From: Selaginella moellendorffii
Lineage: Eukaryota; Streptophyta; Lycopodiopsida; Selaginellales; Selaginellaceae
Reading direction: 5' to 3'
NCBI RefSeq assembly: GCF_000143415.4
Contig: NW_003314279.1
Coordinates: forward strand, 1,478,457-1,542,456
DNA length: 64,000 nucleotides
Both the position numbers and the translations under genes were made by a program. Below the pieces are notes generated by a model. The model searched no databases and was not told the DNA's origin. It saw only the letters and a list, made by a program, of their open reading frames with translations. Within the stretch, counting starts at the first letter, position 1. Every line of letters starts with the position of its first letter. Shown here piece by piece: positions 20,124 to 30,180 of this stretch.

Positions 20124-21647
20124 CTACCTCTTCCTCACGTTCTTAAAATGAGAAATGTGTTGTTCCAGCAATTCACCTGTTGAAACTTTTTCTACGGGAA
20201 AGTCTGACTTCATCTGGAAAAGAAAAACACAATGAGAAATATTGTCAACACTAGCCGCTCAGGATCACTCACCACTTCGTCAGGAACATCTCCGTCCTCT
20301 TCCGACGGTTCTACCCTCTCAACCTCGGCAGCAGACAGCGGTCTAGGCAGCGGTACCACGCAATCCCAGCACCCCATCTGTGGCACAAGTCCTTATTAAG
20401 ATTTCACATCGCTGTTCCATTCACATACCTGATCTTTTCTAGGAACATCGTTCCTTACCCATCGACGACAAAGAGAATACAGAGACGACTTATCGGCCTC
20501 GGACACAAGTCTAACCTGAACATATGAATGTCATGTGAAAGCCAGCAATGAACAGAGCTTACCTTTCTATCATTTATGATCACGGAAAGGGCATCCGGAC
20601 GGTCCCTGCAAGCAAACACCGGTAAGTAAGAAAATCTCGAGGAGAACACGACCAGACACACCTGCCATGGGACTCGCCAGGAGTCATAGAGCTTGAGCCA
20701 CCACCCTGCCGAAAAAGAAAATTTCAAGCTTAGAGGAAACAAAGTATCCAAAGACAAACCTGTCCAGTCGGCGGAAGCCAAGATGGAGATTTCCCAAGAA
20801 CGGAACCATTGCTCGCCCCGCCAACTCTAAAGTGATGAACTCCTTGCAACTTGTGAGGCTGTGGACTCGCGGAAGCGGACATAACACCCCCGGCCGCCTG
20901 TCCAGCGTTGACGTACCGAGGCGAGGAAACCGGGTGTGGAATTCTCTGGACCTGTGTGCCCTGCTGGGACTTGGACGCTGCCCCTACCGGTTGAGGAGGC
21001 CTGGGAGTAGTAGCACCACCTGGTTGCATAGCTGGCATGGGAAGGATTGGATGAGGCTGGCGTAGATGGTGCGAGCCACTGGCGGCGGCGGCGGCGGCCA
21101 TTTGAGCCTGCGAGAAGAAAGCCGTGGCATACGGTCTCTGCTGCTGGAACTTCTGGAGATGGAGGAACTGACCAGGAGCGGCGGCGGCGCCAGAAGCTTG
21201 AGCTGTGGTTGGCGGCGCCGTGGTCATATGCCGGACCACCACCGCCGCCCCTTTGGCCGCCCTCCCCTGCGAAGAAGAGGGTGGCGCGTGTGGATATGGC
21301 GCCTGTTGATTCGGCACGCACACTATCCGCTGCTGCTGTGGTATGTGAGGCTGCCTTTGCTGTGCTACCGGAAGAACCAGAGGCGGCGGCGCCGCCATCG
21401 TCGATGCCGCTGGAACCGGCACAGCCGCGGCCTGGGAGCTGGAATTCGTGGCCTCCCCGCCACCGCCATTAGAGTTGGGGGCGATCTCGGCGGCTGCCGG
21501 CGCGTTGCTCTCCGAGGATGACAAAACCCTAGCCATGGCTGCGGGAGGCGCGCAATCCGGATCGGCTGTGACGCAGCTACTACTGATGCTTGCGCTACTG
21601 GTCGTGCTACCGCTTACCACCGCGACCGCTCCTCCGCTGCTCTCCAT
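20124..21647 (-). CDS. LIN37-like subunit of the MuvB/DREAM complex
   Basis: Six exons (21647-20760, 20705-20662, 20605-20563, 20515-20429, 20377-20273, 20213-20124) give 418 residues. The large first exon is low-complexity, rich in Ala, Pro, Gln and Ser, and probably disordered. The conserved part is in exons 3-4: PDALSVIINDRKVRLVSEAD followed by SSLYSLCRRWVRNDVP. This aligns residue by residue with the human LIN37 segment that has V-I-x-L/I-x-D-x-x-V-x-L followed by LYPICRAWMRNSP. LIN37 is a scaffold subunit of MuvB, which with Myb or E2F/RB proteins controls cell-cycle genes in animals and plants. A Pro-rich segment (CVVPLPRPL) and acidic tail follow. The name rests on this motif alone, which I consider distinctive. 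Confidence 0.75.
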
Positions 21648-21832
21648 CCCACAGCATCCCTTAAAACCCTAGTACCGCCTAGTAACTTAGGGCTCTCACT
21701 TTCAAATTTTCAAAGTGGGAGATGCCCGCGTTAATACGTGGCGCGCATCCGACGGCCGAGACCCGCCAGCGATCTAACGGCTGGGATTTGAAATAATTCC
21801 CGCGAAAAATTTATATGTACAAGTCTAGATCT

Positions 21833-23251
21833 TTACAATGGTCGGAGCTTCTCTCTCTCCGCGCTTAGGATGTTTTGGAGCTTGATTTGCTGCGCCAGCC
21901 GCGATGCCTCGTCCTTGGTGTAGAAATACTTGGCGAGCTCGTCGTCAGAGATGGGCTGATCGTCGCCGCCTGGAGCAAGATCGGCGATGAGCGACTCGTA
22001 GTATCCCTGCTCGATCTGATCCCGAGTTACTCCACGCAGGAGAAGGCTCTCGATCGTCATGTCCTCGCAATCCAGTCCGCCCTCCGGTCGATCTTTATCC
22101 ACAGGCATTCCTCTGGCCAGGGATCGCTTCGCGCTGGCAATGCGTTGAGTAGCAAGCTCCGCCTTGACGACCCTCGCACACCGCGAGCTCCTGCTCGCGA
22201 TGAAAGACACGGGGAGAACCGGGCTCTCCTCTGGCAAATGCCTCAGCTTCTTGTTCTTCGAGTGGCTTTGATCCTCATCTTGTACCCGATCGATGGCACT
22301 GGAGTCCTCTCGCCTCCTCGTCTTACCCAGCTTGAGGCTCGTCTCCAAGTAGCGCAGCATGAAGCACAAGTGGCACGATATGTTCTTGGTGGTCACGACC
22401 GTCTTGCACCACGGGAACGTCTTCATGGTGCTGACGAGCGCCTCCTGGATCTCGCGGAAGCGCTTCATGGACGTAGCCACCGGCGAGTGCAGCTCGCTCG
22501 AGACCTCCTCCAGGCCAATCTCGATCCTGTTCGCGTCCGCCACGATAACCAGCGCGGCCGCGGCAGCGGGGAGCGCGTGACGCCCGGTGCTCACGAACCA
22601 AGTCGCCATCCACTCGAGAAGAACCCGGCACTGCCCGATGATCTTCCTCGCGGCATCCCTGCTTAGCTTCGAGAATCCAGCGTGCGTGAGAACCAGGCGC
22701 TCGAGGAAGACGATGGGATCCTCCTGCGGCAGCGCCATGGCAAACTCCCTGACAAGCTTGCCAAGAACTCGCCCGAGCTCGCGAACGCCACAGTCGCTCG
22801 CGTAGGCCACCTCCACCAGCGTCAGTGGAAGCCTGTGATTCCTCACCACCACATAGGCGCAAGCGCCCACTAGAGCATCGAACCATCTCCCAGACCCCCA
22901 GTCTCCATTCGTCGCGCGATCCACCATAGCCTCCACCTCGTCGGCGTCGTTGGGCTGGAGCCTCAGCGCCGCCGCCACGTCCCGGATCCGCCGCAGCGCA
23001 TCCTGCTTCTTCTTCGCGAAATACTGATCACTGCCACCGTTGCGATAGAGGAATCGCTTGCCGGGGAGAGCTCCGATCCCTTCGCCGGCTACGAGAGTTC
23101 CCCCGCGCTCACCGACGAGCCCTACCTGGTGATCGGAGCCCAGGGCGTCGTCGTCCACGACCACGCCGCATTCGCAGCAGCAAAAGAGGCCGGAGAGCGG
23201 ATCGGTCGTGACGGTGCCGGCGCGCCCACAGGCGCTACAATCCTCCGCCAT
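21833..23251 (-). CDS. TFIIB-related factor, PTF2/BRF-like
   Basis: An intronless 472-codon gene. Residues 6-30 form a zinc ribbon of TFIIB type (CSACGRAG then FCCCECGVVVDD, i.e. CxxC and CxxC). Two cyclin-like repeats follow at about 75-300 (ADEVEAMVDRATNGDWGSGR, WFDALVGACAYVVVRNHRLP, then LPAAAAALVIVADANRIEIG). The C-terminal third is basic and then acidic. Size, zinc ribbon and divergent cyclin repeats match the plant-specific TFIIB relative PTF2 (At4g35540 type), which acts in RNA polymerase recruitment and pollen development in Arabidopsis. The first Cys pair has an extra Cys next to the second pair. The start is the ATG just before the ribbon. Distinction from other TFIIB-like proteins would need a tree. 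Confidence 0.85.
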   Translation of the reverse strand: MAEDCSACGRAGTVTTDPLSGLFCCCECGVVVDDDALGSDHQVGLVGERGGTLVAGEGIGALPGKRFLYRNGGSDQYFAKKKQDALRRIRDVAAALRLQPNDADEVEAMVDRATNGDWGSGRWFDALVGACAYVVVRNHRLPLTLVEVAYASDCGVRELGRVLGKLVREFAMALPQEDPIVFLERLVLTHAGFSKLSRDAARKIIGQCRVLLEWMATWFVSTGRHALPAAAAALVIVADANRIEIGLEEVSSELHSPVATSMKRFREIQEALVSTMKTFPWCKTVVTTKNISCHLCFMLRYLETSLKLGKTRRREDSSAIDRVQDEDQSHSKNKKLRHLPEESPVLPVSFIASRSSRCARVVKAELATQRIASAKRSLARGMPVDKDRPEGGLDCEDMTIESLLLRGVTRDQIEQGYYESLIADLAPGGDDQPISDDELAKYFYTKDEASRLAQQIKLQNILSAEREKLRPL

Positions 23252-23329
23252 GGCCCAAGAACCCTAGAACACCACGCTAGAACCCTAAAAACAGCATGGA
23301 TGATCCGCCAAAAATCTGTTAGGATTCGT

Positions 23330-24424
23330 TTAGATTGGAATGTTCAATGCTGGCTCGGCCACAAAGAATGCCTCCACGCAGCATCGCCCCTCCACGATCC
23401 CCTTGCACTCCGGCAGCCATCGCCAAGCCCTCGTCGCAAGATCCAGCGCGCACACGAGCACGCCATCGTAGCTCAAGACAAAGATCCAGGAGCCGCGCCC
23501 GGCGCATCGGAAGGAATCTCTCCCAGCCCCGCCATCCAGAAAGCAGCAGCACAGCTCCCGCGGCATCTCTTCCACAAGATCCCACGATGGGGCCTCCTTG
23601 CCGAGCTTCCAGATCCGGATTGCCTCGCCCAGCGCGGCGACGAGATGAACCTCCTCGCCGCACGACACCAGATTGGAGCTCGCGATCCCGGCGGGGAGAG
23701 GGATCTGGGTCTTGCTCCACTCGCCGCGGGCAAAATCGAACGCCAGGAGCCGGCAGCGCGGGATCAAGCACGTCACGTAGAGGAATCCGGCGCTCACCAC
23801 GCCTTCGCTCTCGAGATCCAGCACGTCGATGGGCAGATCCCCCTTGCGCGCCCACGCTGAGGGTGTGGTCGAATCAAACACAAAGGTCCTCTGATCGCTC
23901 CACCCGCCCGGCCCCGCGACGAGGATCTTGTACCCGCCCTTTTGATCGATCTGGATGGCCGTGAGCAGCGGCAGCAGCCGCGAGCAGCCAGGGATCTCCG
24001 GCAGCAGCCTCCACGATCTGGTGAGAGGATTGCACGCTATGATCCGCGACGCGGCGGTGAGGCACAGCAGCCCTCCGCCAGACGCCACGACCGAGACCTC
24101 CATCTCCATCCCAAAGATTGGATCCAAAGAGAGAGGCTGCCAGCAGCCGCTCACGGGGCTGAGCGCCGCTATCACGGCGGCGCCGCCCGGCCCCGTGGCG
24201 GTGAAAAAGAGGAAGAAGGACGAATCCCCGCCGCCGCCGCCGCCGGCGGATCGATCCATCCGGGCGCACAGATTGATGAAGCCCTGCGAGAGGATCAACA
24301 GGCTCCACTCCTTGGACACGGCGCGCATTTGCAGCAATCTGGGCAGCGGCACCAGCGTGAGAACGCGCTCGATCAGCGCATCCGGGAGATCTTTCCACAC
24401 GGCGGCGCTCGCCTCCTCCTCCAT
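23330..24424 (-). CDS. F-box protein (kelch-like associated region)
   Basis: An intronless 364-residue gene starting MEEEASAAVWKDLPDALIER. The F-box covers about residues 9-48: WKDLPDALIERVLTLVPLPR followed by LLQMRAVSKEWSLLI, the SKP1-binding helix pattern. The rest has repeated hydrophobic and Trp-containing strands (GSWIFVLSYDGVLVCALDLA, TRAWRWLPECKG, GEWSKTQIPLP) typical of the F-box-associated or degenerate kelch propeller of plant F-box proteins such as the At5g15710/UFO-like group. It would be the substrate-receptor of an SCF ubiquitin ligase; the substrate is unknown. In-frame codons lie upstream of the chosen ATG but no earlier ATG is present. The gene is in tandem with PTF2-like. 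Confidence 0.9.
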   Translation of the reverse strand: MEEEASAAVWKDLPDALIERVLTLVPLPRLLQMRAVSKEWSLLILSQGFINLCARMDRSAGGGGGGDSSFFLFFTATGPGGAAVIAALSPVSGCWQPLSLDPIFGMEMEVSVVASGGGLLCLTAASRIIACNPLTRSWRLLPEIPGCSRLLPLLTAIQIDQKGGYKILVAGPGGWSDQRTFVFDSTTPSAWARKGDLPIDVLDLESEGVVSAGFLYVTCLIPRCRLLAFDFARGEWSKTQIPLPAGIASSNLVSCGEEVHLVAALGEAIRIWKLGKEAPSWDLVEEMPRELCCCFLDGGAGRDSFRCAGRGSWIFVLSYDGVLVCALDLATRAWRWLPECKGIVEGRCCVEAFFVAEPALNIPI

Positions 24425-24652
24425 CGCCGCCGCTGGCCGGCCAGCGGGCGAGAAGGGTATCAAAGATTCTACCACGCCCTTTTTGAATTCTAGGGCTCCC
24501 GCGCAAAAAGAATGAGAATGACGGCCGGTAAGATAAAACCTAAAGATCCCGAGATTCCCGCGATTTTAGCGGCGGCCACTTGGACACCATTCCATGGAGG
24601 AAGAAAGATTTCCAAGGTCCTTGGAAGGAATCCTTTCTTTTCTTTCTTCCCG

Positions 24653-27178
24653 CTAAAGGCACTGGAAGCTTCGCCCGGTGGGCTTTCGAATCCCCCTATC
24701 GGCCATAGCCTTCCGTACCGTGGCCACGTCCTCCCACCGCCGCGCCGCCGCGTACAAATTGGCCAGCAGCACGTACGGCGCGGCGCTCTCGGCCTGGAGC
24801 TTGAGTACGGCGCCCACCGTGTCTTGGGCCCGGGGCATATCCCCCTGGATCTTGCAAGATCCCAGCAAGGAGTTCCACGCCGCCACGTCGGGCTCGTACG
24901 GAAGCCCCTTGACCACTCTCTCGGCTAGCTCGAGCTGCCCGATCCGGCCCAGGAGATCCACCACGCAAACGTAGTGCTCGATCGCCGGGATGAGCCCGTG
25001 ATCCATGCCCATTCTCACGAAGTAGCTCCAGCCGAGATTGCGAGTGCCCGAGTGAGAGCACGCTTGCAGGATCTCGATGTATGTGAACTTGTCCGGGAGA
25101 GATCCGTGGAGCTGCATCTGGTGGACGAGATCCAGGCTCTCGGGCAGATGCCCGTGCTGTGCATACGCTGCGATCATCGCATTCCACGATGCTACCGTGC
25201 GCTTGTGCGAGGCATTGAAGAGCGCGCTCGCCTCGGCGAGGCTGCCGCACCGCCCGTATAGATTGAGCAGCGCCGCCACCACCGCCGGGAAGATCACGTC
25301 GTGCAGCCCCTCGAGCTTGCGGTGGATCGCCCGGCCCGCGACGAGCTCGCCGAGACAGGTACACGAGTTCACGGCGTTGACGATGGTGGCCGGCGATGGC
25401 TGGAGGGAATGACCTTCCATCTCTTCCAAGAGCTCGATCGCCTCCTCGTAGCACTCGTTCTCCACCAGCGCAGCGCTCATGGCGGCGAATGCCACCGCGT
25501 CTTTGGCTGGAATCGACGCGAACGCCGCCGCGGCGAGCTCGATCCGGCCGAAGCTACCATACATCGCCACCAGCGCTGTTCCAAGCGTCAGCCTTGCGGA
25601 ATCGCTCGGATTCTCGCTCGATACCCGTTGATGCATCGCTCGCAGCTCCTCCAGCGAGCTACACGAGGAGATTCCACTGGCGAGGGCCGCGGTATCCGGA
25701 AGAACTCCCTCCGCCTCCATCGTTTGGAAGAGCTCTAGTCCTAGCGCCAGATACCCTTTCTGGGCATATGCCGCGATCATGGCAGTCCAAGTCACAACGT
25801 TCCTTTCGCCGTGGCTCTCGAATGCCCGTCTCGCGTCGTCCAAGCTCCCGCATTTTGAGAACATAGTGATCAATCCCGTGAGGATCTCATCGCGGCGATG
25901 GTAGCCGCAGTGGATCACCAGGCTGTGGATGTTTCGAGCGTCTTTTAGATCAAGCGATCCGAGCCTGGAGCACGCCTCGATCCGGATTATAAACGTCTGC
26001 GCGTTGGGCTTGGCGCCCTCGTGATCCATCTCGTGGGCGGCCTCTCGGAAGCGGCGATCGCTGCCGTTTTCCACACACGCGGCGAGGATCGAGTTCCAGG
26101 CCACGGTGTCGTGAACTGGGAGACCATCGAAGACACGTCGTGATTCTTCCAGGCAGAGGAAGCTCGAGTAGGCATTGATCAATGCCGTGCATGCGACTAC
26201 GTCCGAATCAAAGCGGCAGTCTACAATGCAAGTGTGGATCTGGCGGACTTGGGCGACGCTGGAACACGCAGAGAGGATAATCGCAAAAGTGGGAACGCTG
26301 GGTTGGATTCCCTCGAGATCCATGACCAAGAACAGCTCCATCGCTTGGTGGATTTGCCCAGTTTTGGCAATTGCCGTGATGAGAGCAGTCCAGGCCACAA
26401 CATCTTTGCCTATGATCCGATCAAACATCGCTTGCGAGCTTTCGATGCAGCCACACTTGGCATACATGTAGACCAGCGCATTTTGTATCGACACAGCGTT
26501 TTCAAACCCAAGAGCAAGGATTCGTCTATGGATTACTGTCCCTTGGCTTAGATCTTCTAGTTGCGTGCACGCAGAGACTAACCCCACAAATGTGAAGAAA
26601 TCGGGCTTCACTCCCTCCAAATCCAACTGAAAGAAACAGCAAATCGCCCTTTGACATCCAAGATACCCGCTATGGGCATATGCTGTTAGCAGCGCATTCC
26701 AAGATGCAACATCCTTTTCCACAATCACATCAAAGCTTGCTCTTGAGTGATCAAGCATGAAGAGCTTTCCGTACATGGTAATCAAAGCCGTTCCTACGTA
26801 AACATCGGACTCAAGTTCAGTTTCGATCACACATGCATGGATTTCCATCCCGAGCTCGGCAAAACCGCGACCTTGGGCTGACGAGCAAGCACGGATCGCT
26901 GTAGCGTACGTGAACCCATCGGGAAGAACCTCTCCCTCGATCACCATCTCCAGAAAAAGCCGCAGCGTGAGAAAAAAGTCCCCATTCCGGGCATACGCTG
27001 CGAGGAGGATGTTCCAGGAGAAAACATTCCGCGCGCTGATCCGATCAAACACGGCCCGCGCGCTGTCCATGCCGCAGCAGTTTCCATACATCTGGACAAC
27101 AAGATTTCCCAGAAATGTACTGCAATCCAGCAGCCCGGAGCACGAGATCTGCGAGTGGAGCCGAGCGGCAGCGTCCAT
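24653..27178 (-). CDS. Large PLS-class PPR protein with E/E+ C-terminus
   Basis: An intronless 841-codon frame with about 18-20 PLS motifs, for example NVFSWNILLAAYARNGDFFL, DVASWNALLTAYAHSGYLG and NVVTWTAMIAAYAQKGYLAL, followed by the E region (YVCVVDLLGRIGQLELAERV, VAAWNSLLGSCKIQGD, APYVLLANLYAAARRWEDVA, VRKAMADRGIRKPTGRSFQCL). The final KPTGRS element is the usual E-motif end before E+ or DYW; the deaminase is missing, so editing would need a partner. The open frame extends upstream past the ATG to a stop near 27282, with PPR-like residues (ENAFAALARQCRD) but no other ATG. The true start and transit peptide may therefore lie in a separate 5' exon. Confidence 0.92.
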   Translation of the reverse strand: MDAAARLHSQISCSGLLDCSTFLGNLVVQMYGNCCGMDSARAVFDRISARNVFSWNILLAAYARNGDFFLTLRLFLEMVIEGEVLPDGFTYATAIRACSSAQGRGFAELGMEIHACVIETELESDVYVGTALITMYGKLFMLDHSRASFDVIVEKDVASWNALLTAYAHSGYLGCQRAICCFFQLDLEGVKPDFFTFVGLVSACTQLEDLSQGTVIHRRILALGFENAVSIQNALVYMYAKCGCIESSQAMFDRIIGKDVVAWTALITAIAKTGQIHQAMELFLVMDLEGIQPSVPTFAIILSACSSVAQVRQIHTCIVDCRFDSDVVACTALINAYSSFLCLEESRRVFDGLPVHDTVAWNSILAACVENGSDRRFREAAHEMDHEGAKPNAQTFIIRIEACSRLGSLDLKDARNIHSLVIHCGYHRRDEILTGLITMFSKCGSLDDARRAFESHGERNVVTWTAMIAAYAQKGYLALGLELFQTMEAEGVLPDTAALASGISSCSSLEELRAMHQRVSSENPSDSARLTLGTALVAMYGSFGRIELAAAAFASIPAKDAVAFAAMSAALVENECYEEAIELLEEMEGHSLQPSPATIVNAVNSCTCLGELVAGRAIHRKLEGLHDVIFPAVVAALLNLYGRCGSLAEASALFNASHKRTVASWNAMIAAYAQHGHLPESLDLVHQMQLHGSLPDKFTYIEILQACSHSGTRNLGWSYFVRMGMDHGLIPAIEHYVCVVDLLGRIGQLELAERVVKGLPYEPDVAAWNSLLGSCKIQGDMPRAQDTVGAVLKLQAESAAPYVLLANLYAAARRWEDVATVRKAMADRGIRKPTGRSFQCL

Positions 27179-27699
27179 GTCCCTGCATTGCCGCGCGAGT
27201 GCTGCAAACGCGTTCTCTTGCTGGTGCCGCAGTGACAGGGCACTCCATCTGATCCCCTGTCGCCCAGCCAGGGCGATTCAAATGTAGCAATCATCCACGG
27301 ATCCAATTCCTTCTTTCGATGCAAGAGAACCAAGCATCTTATATGTTCGCTGCATATGCCCTCATCGGGCATCTAGAGACTCGTATATGCCCAGAATAGG
27401 CATTTGTAAGAGAGCTCCGTGTTTGATGGAAAGATCATGTTTGTGCTTTGACGAAAGCCATGACGAACTAGCTTCACGATTCCTTTAGTTTAAGCTAAAA
27501 ATCGCTATTTTTGCCGGAAGCAACACGGAAAGGAAACCGCGTGAGATTGCCGTGTTCTAGAAGAGGACAATTTGACCCTTTACAGTTTGTCCAAGTTTCT
27601 AGACGAATCGGTTTCCTGGACCAAGCTTTCAAACGGCGGCGGGAGCAAAACAAAGCTTGGACTTCGGCTTCGGCACAACTGCAGGGATTTCTTTTCGCC
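27179..27699. promoter_or_regulatory. Divergent region between the large PPR and calmodulin-like genes
   Basis: Contains the in-frame upstream extension of the PPR gene (to about 27280) and the promoter and leader of the calmodulin-like gene. No independent gene was recognised. Confidence 0.4.
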
Positions 27700-28179
27700 A
27701 TGGCTGCGCCAATCGATCAAGCCGAGCTGCGCCGCGCCTTCGACATGTTTGATTCCAACCGCGACGGCATGATCTCCAGGCAGGAGCTCCGGGAGATTGG
27801 CGACAAGCTGGGGATGCGGTGGAGCGACGAGGAGACCAGCTCAATGCTGGAGTCCGTGGACGAGAATGGGGATGGTCTGGTGGATTTTGGCGAATTCAAC
27901 GCCCTCTACTCGCAACACATCCAGGGCGAGGAGATCCAGGCGGCGGAGGAAGCGCGGATCAAGGCCGAGCTCCAGGAGGCGTTTGAGGTGTTTGACAAGA
28001 ACAAGGACGGATTTATCACGGCGCTGGAGCTCCACTCCGTGCTTTGCAGCCTCGGCCTCAAGCACGGAAGCGATATGGTCCACGTCAAGAACATGATCTC
28101 CAGCGTAGATGCCGATGGCGACCACAAGGTGAACTTTAAGGAGTTTAGAACCATGATGTCCAAGGCCCTGGCCATGTAA
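27700..28179 (+). CDS. Calmodulin-like protein with four EF-hands
   Basis: An intronless gene of 159 residues. EF-hand loops lie at residues 18-29 (DSNRDGMISRQE), 54-65 (DENGDGLVDFGE), 99-110 (DKNKDGFITALE) and 137-148 (DADGDHKVNFKE). The first three have all calcium-coordinating positions and the Gly at position 6. The fourth has His instead of Gly at position 6, so its geometry may be less favourable. Spacing in two pairs joined by a helix is that of calmodulin and plant CMLs. There is no N-terminal lipidation signal or targeting peptide, so it is probably a cytosolic or nuclear calcium sensor. The ATG is the first in frame; the target proteins are unknown. Confidence 0.94.
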   Translation: MAAPIDQAELRRAFDMFDSNRDGMISRQELREIGDKLGMRWSDEETSSMLESVDENGDGLVDFGEFNALYSQHIQGEEIQAAEEARIKAELQEAFEVFDKNKDGFITALELHSVLCSLGLKHGSDMVHVKNMISSVDADGDHKVNFKEFRTMMSKALAM

Positions 28180-28333
28180 CAGTAAGAACAGTGGATATGC
28201 GTGACAAAACAAGTTTGTGTGTCTCGATTTGATGGAAACCGTTTCGAGAAACTAGCAGCAGCAACTTACGAAGCTAGGATAGATTTTTAGTAGCACTGCG
28301 TGTGCCTGGCTCGAGCTCTTGTTTCGATCCATC

Positions 28334-29190
28334 TCACACCTTGTCATCGTGGAACCACCACCTCGTGTCTTTGGGCGATCGCCCGTTGCGGCAGTTCCGG
28401 ACGTAGCGATCGTTATCCGGTGGCCTCATCTGGATCAAAGCGGATGTGAGATGAGATGCGCGAGGGAAGGAAACAAGTTACTAGAAACCTTGACTGTGGA
28501 GCTCGAGAGCATCGAGAGGATGCTGATGCAGATGGAGCTGACGGTCATGGCTGGCGACCACGAATCATAGAGAATATCTGGGAGAAGAACACACACAAAA
28601 GAAATGAAAAGTTTGAGTCAATCATCCATCAAGATCTATCAAGGCTGGAGAGAAGAAAGGTTCACCTAAGCAAATGTGCCCGTTGCTGTAGACATGGGGA
28701 TGAAAGGGAGGATTGTGGATGAAGATAACCTGCCAATCGGATCAGCAAAAGCTATGCGAGAAGGAAAAAGAAAAAAAAAACGTTTTTTTTTCACGTACTT
28801 GAGGAGCTTCCATGGGATAGTGCTCGGGGAAATCCACTTGCAGCTGGAATTGCTCATTTGCGTAGAGCGTGCCAGGTGCTCCACTCACTTCAATGATCCA
28901 CCTGGATCCAAATCGAATCAACCAAAAGCACAGGAATCAAACACACAGCTCGTCCAAAACGAGAAAAACAAAAACGAAACTATTACACACCTTTGGAGAT
29001 TATCGGTCGGCCTGTGCTTGAATCCGGCAGGGGGATTGTTCTCCCACTCCTTAAGCTCCTTGTGCAATCGGTTCGTGGCAATCTTGCTGAGAGCCTGGGC
29101 GCGAGAGAGGGGGGGACGAAGCAGGAGAAACCACAGACCTAAATCCCGCAATGCGAGAATTCTCACCTTCTGAGGTACCGATGTGCTCAT
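28334..29190 (-). CDS. Ubiquitin-conjugating enzyme E2, UBE2W/UBC16-18 type
   Basis: Six exons (29190-29167, 29094-28991, 28901-28799, 28729-28666, 28577-28489, 28429-28334) give 159 residues. The UBC fold is complete: LHKELKEWENNPPAGFKH, DNLQRWIIEVSGAPGTLYAN, VDFPEHYPMEAPQVIF, then FHPHVYSNGHICLDILYD with the active-site Cys at about residue 97 and SPAMTVSSICISILSMLSS. Where most E2s have HPN, this has HPH, a feature of the UBE2W family, whose members attach ubiquitin to protein N-termini. The C-terminal NDRYVRNCRNGRSPKDTRWW is also UBE2W-specific. It ends in FHDDKV, as in Arabidopsis UBC16-18. The start chosen gives MSTSVPQK; in-frame upstream codons exist but are not conserved-looking. Confidence 0.95.
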
Positions 29191-29476
29191 GATGCCCAGC
29201 AAAATGCCCGCGATTGCCCTGCGATTGCCGATCGGGCGCCCCAAAACATGCTCGCGAGACAAACCAAGGAGACAAAAACAAGGGTTTTCCCGGCCGGGAA
29301 TATGCCACAGCTATTCCCGCGGACCCGTACACCAGATCCGACGGCCCAGATCCGCAGCCGCCGTACGGGCGATCTAGCGGCACATTCGAATCCGGTGGTG
29401 CATATTCTACGCATCTGATCCCTTTTGGCTATGGTATAAGAGGTCACAGAGGGAGGTAAGAGCGCAGATAAGAGAA

Positions 29477-29761
29477 ATGGAGAGGATGATGAGCAGCGAC
29501 GATCAATTGTTTGAGCTAGAAAGGGGCGTCGCAGCGAAGATCCGGGCGATGATCCGGCGGATGGAGGCGAGCAATGTCGATTCCACGGCGATCAAGCAGA
29601 GGGCGCGGGGGCAATTGCCTTCCAAGGTACTGAGCGTCATGAGCGGCAGGAGGCAAGCCCAAAATCTCGGCTCTAGCGCGGCGGATGTGGAGCAAGTTAG
29701 CGTAGATTCGGCCAGCCTCCTCTATTTCATGCTCCTGGCCGCAGCCGATCAAGAACAATAG
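29477..29761 (+). CDS. Small hypothetical protein
   Basis: A single-exon frame of 94 residues beginning MERMMSSDDQLFELERGVAA. It is predicted mostly helical, with a basic amphipathic N-terminal half (AAKIRAMIRRMEASN) and a hydrophobic C-terminus (SLLYFMLLAAADQEQ). Base composition is gene-like and a short promoter (286 bp) is shared with the divergent E2 gene, which supports a real gene. I do not recognise the family and propose no function. A missing downstream exon cannot be excluded. Confidence 0.45.
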   Translation: MERMMSSDDQLFELERGVAAKIRAMIRRMEASNVDSTAIKQRARGQLPSKVLSVMSGRRQAQNLGSSAADVEQVSVDSASLLYFMLLAAADQEQ

Positions 29762-30180
29762 CAAACACCAAAACAACTGGGTCGATCTAGAATCTCTTGA
29801 AGAGAATATGGTGGTGATCAAGGACCTCGACCCTTAGAATCTAAAACCTATAATTTTTCGTACCAAATGCTTGTCAACGTGAATAAAAGGCTTTATTGCA
29901 AACACAAAACTTATTATCTCGTCTATAATGCTTATTACTAGGAGCAAACATCTGTTTGCTTTTCTTGAAAGTGATGGAATCCCCGTAGCTTCAATAAAAC
30001 CACTTGAAATCATTGGAATCCTCCGCGAGTGGAGCACCCCATTGTTCCATCGCCAAATTCTTTACGCAAGCGCGTGCCAATTATTGGTATGTTGATTACG
30101 ATAGGAAATGAATTTACATAATGGAGAAGCGTCCTGTAGAACTTGGATCATTCACGCTGTTGGTTTGTCTACGCACGAAG
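29762..30180. other. Convergent intergenic region
   Basis: Contains the presumed 3' UTRs of the small protein gene and of glutamine synthetase. A candidate polyadenylation signal AATAAAA lies near 29882. No coding signal was seen. Confidence 0.4.

Noticed and set aside
21875-23860. Plus-strand frames of 243-263 codons
   Set aside because: Antisense to the PTF2-like and F-box genes in GC-rich DNA, where long spurious frames are common.
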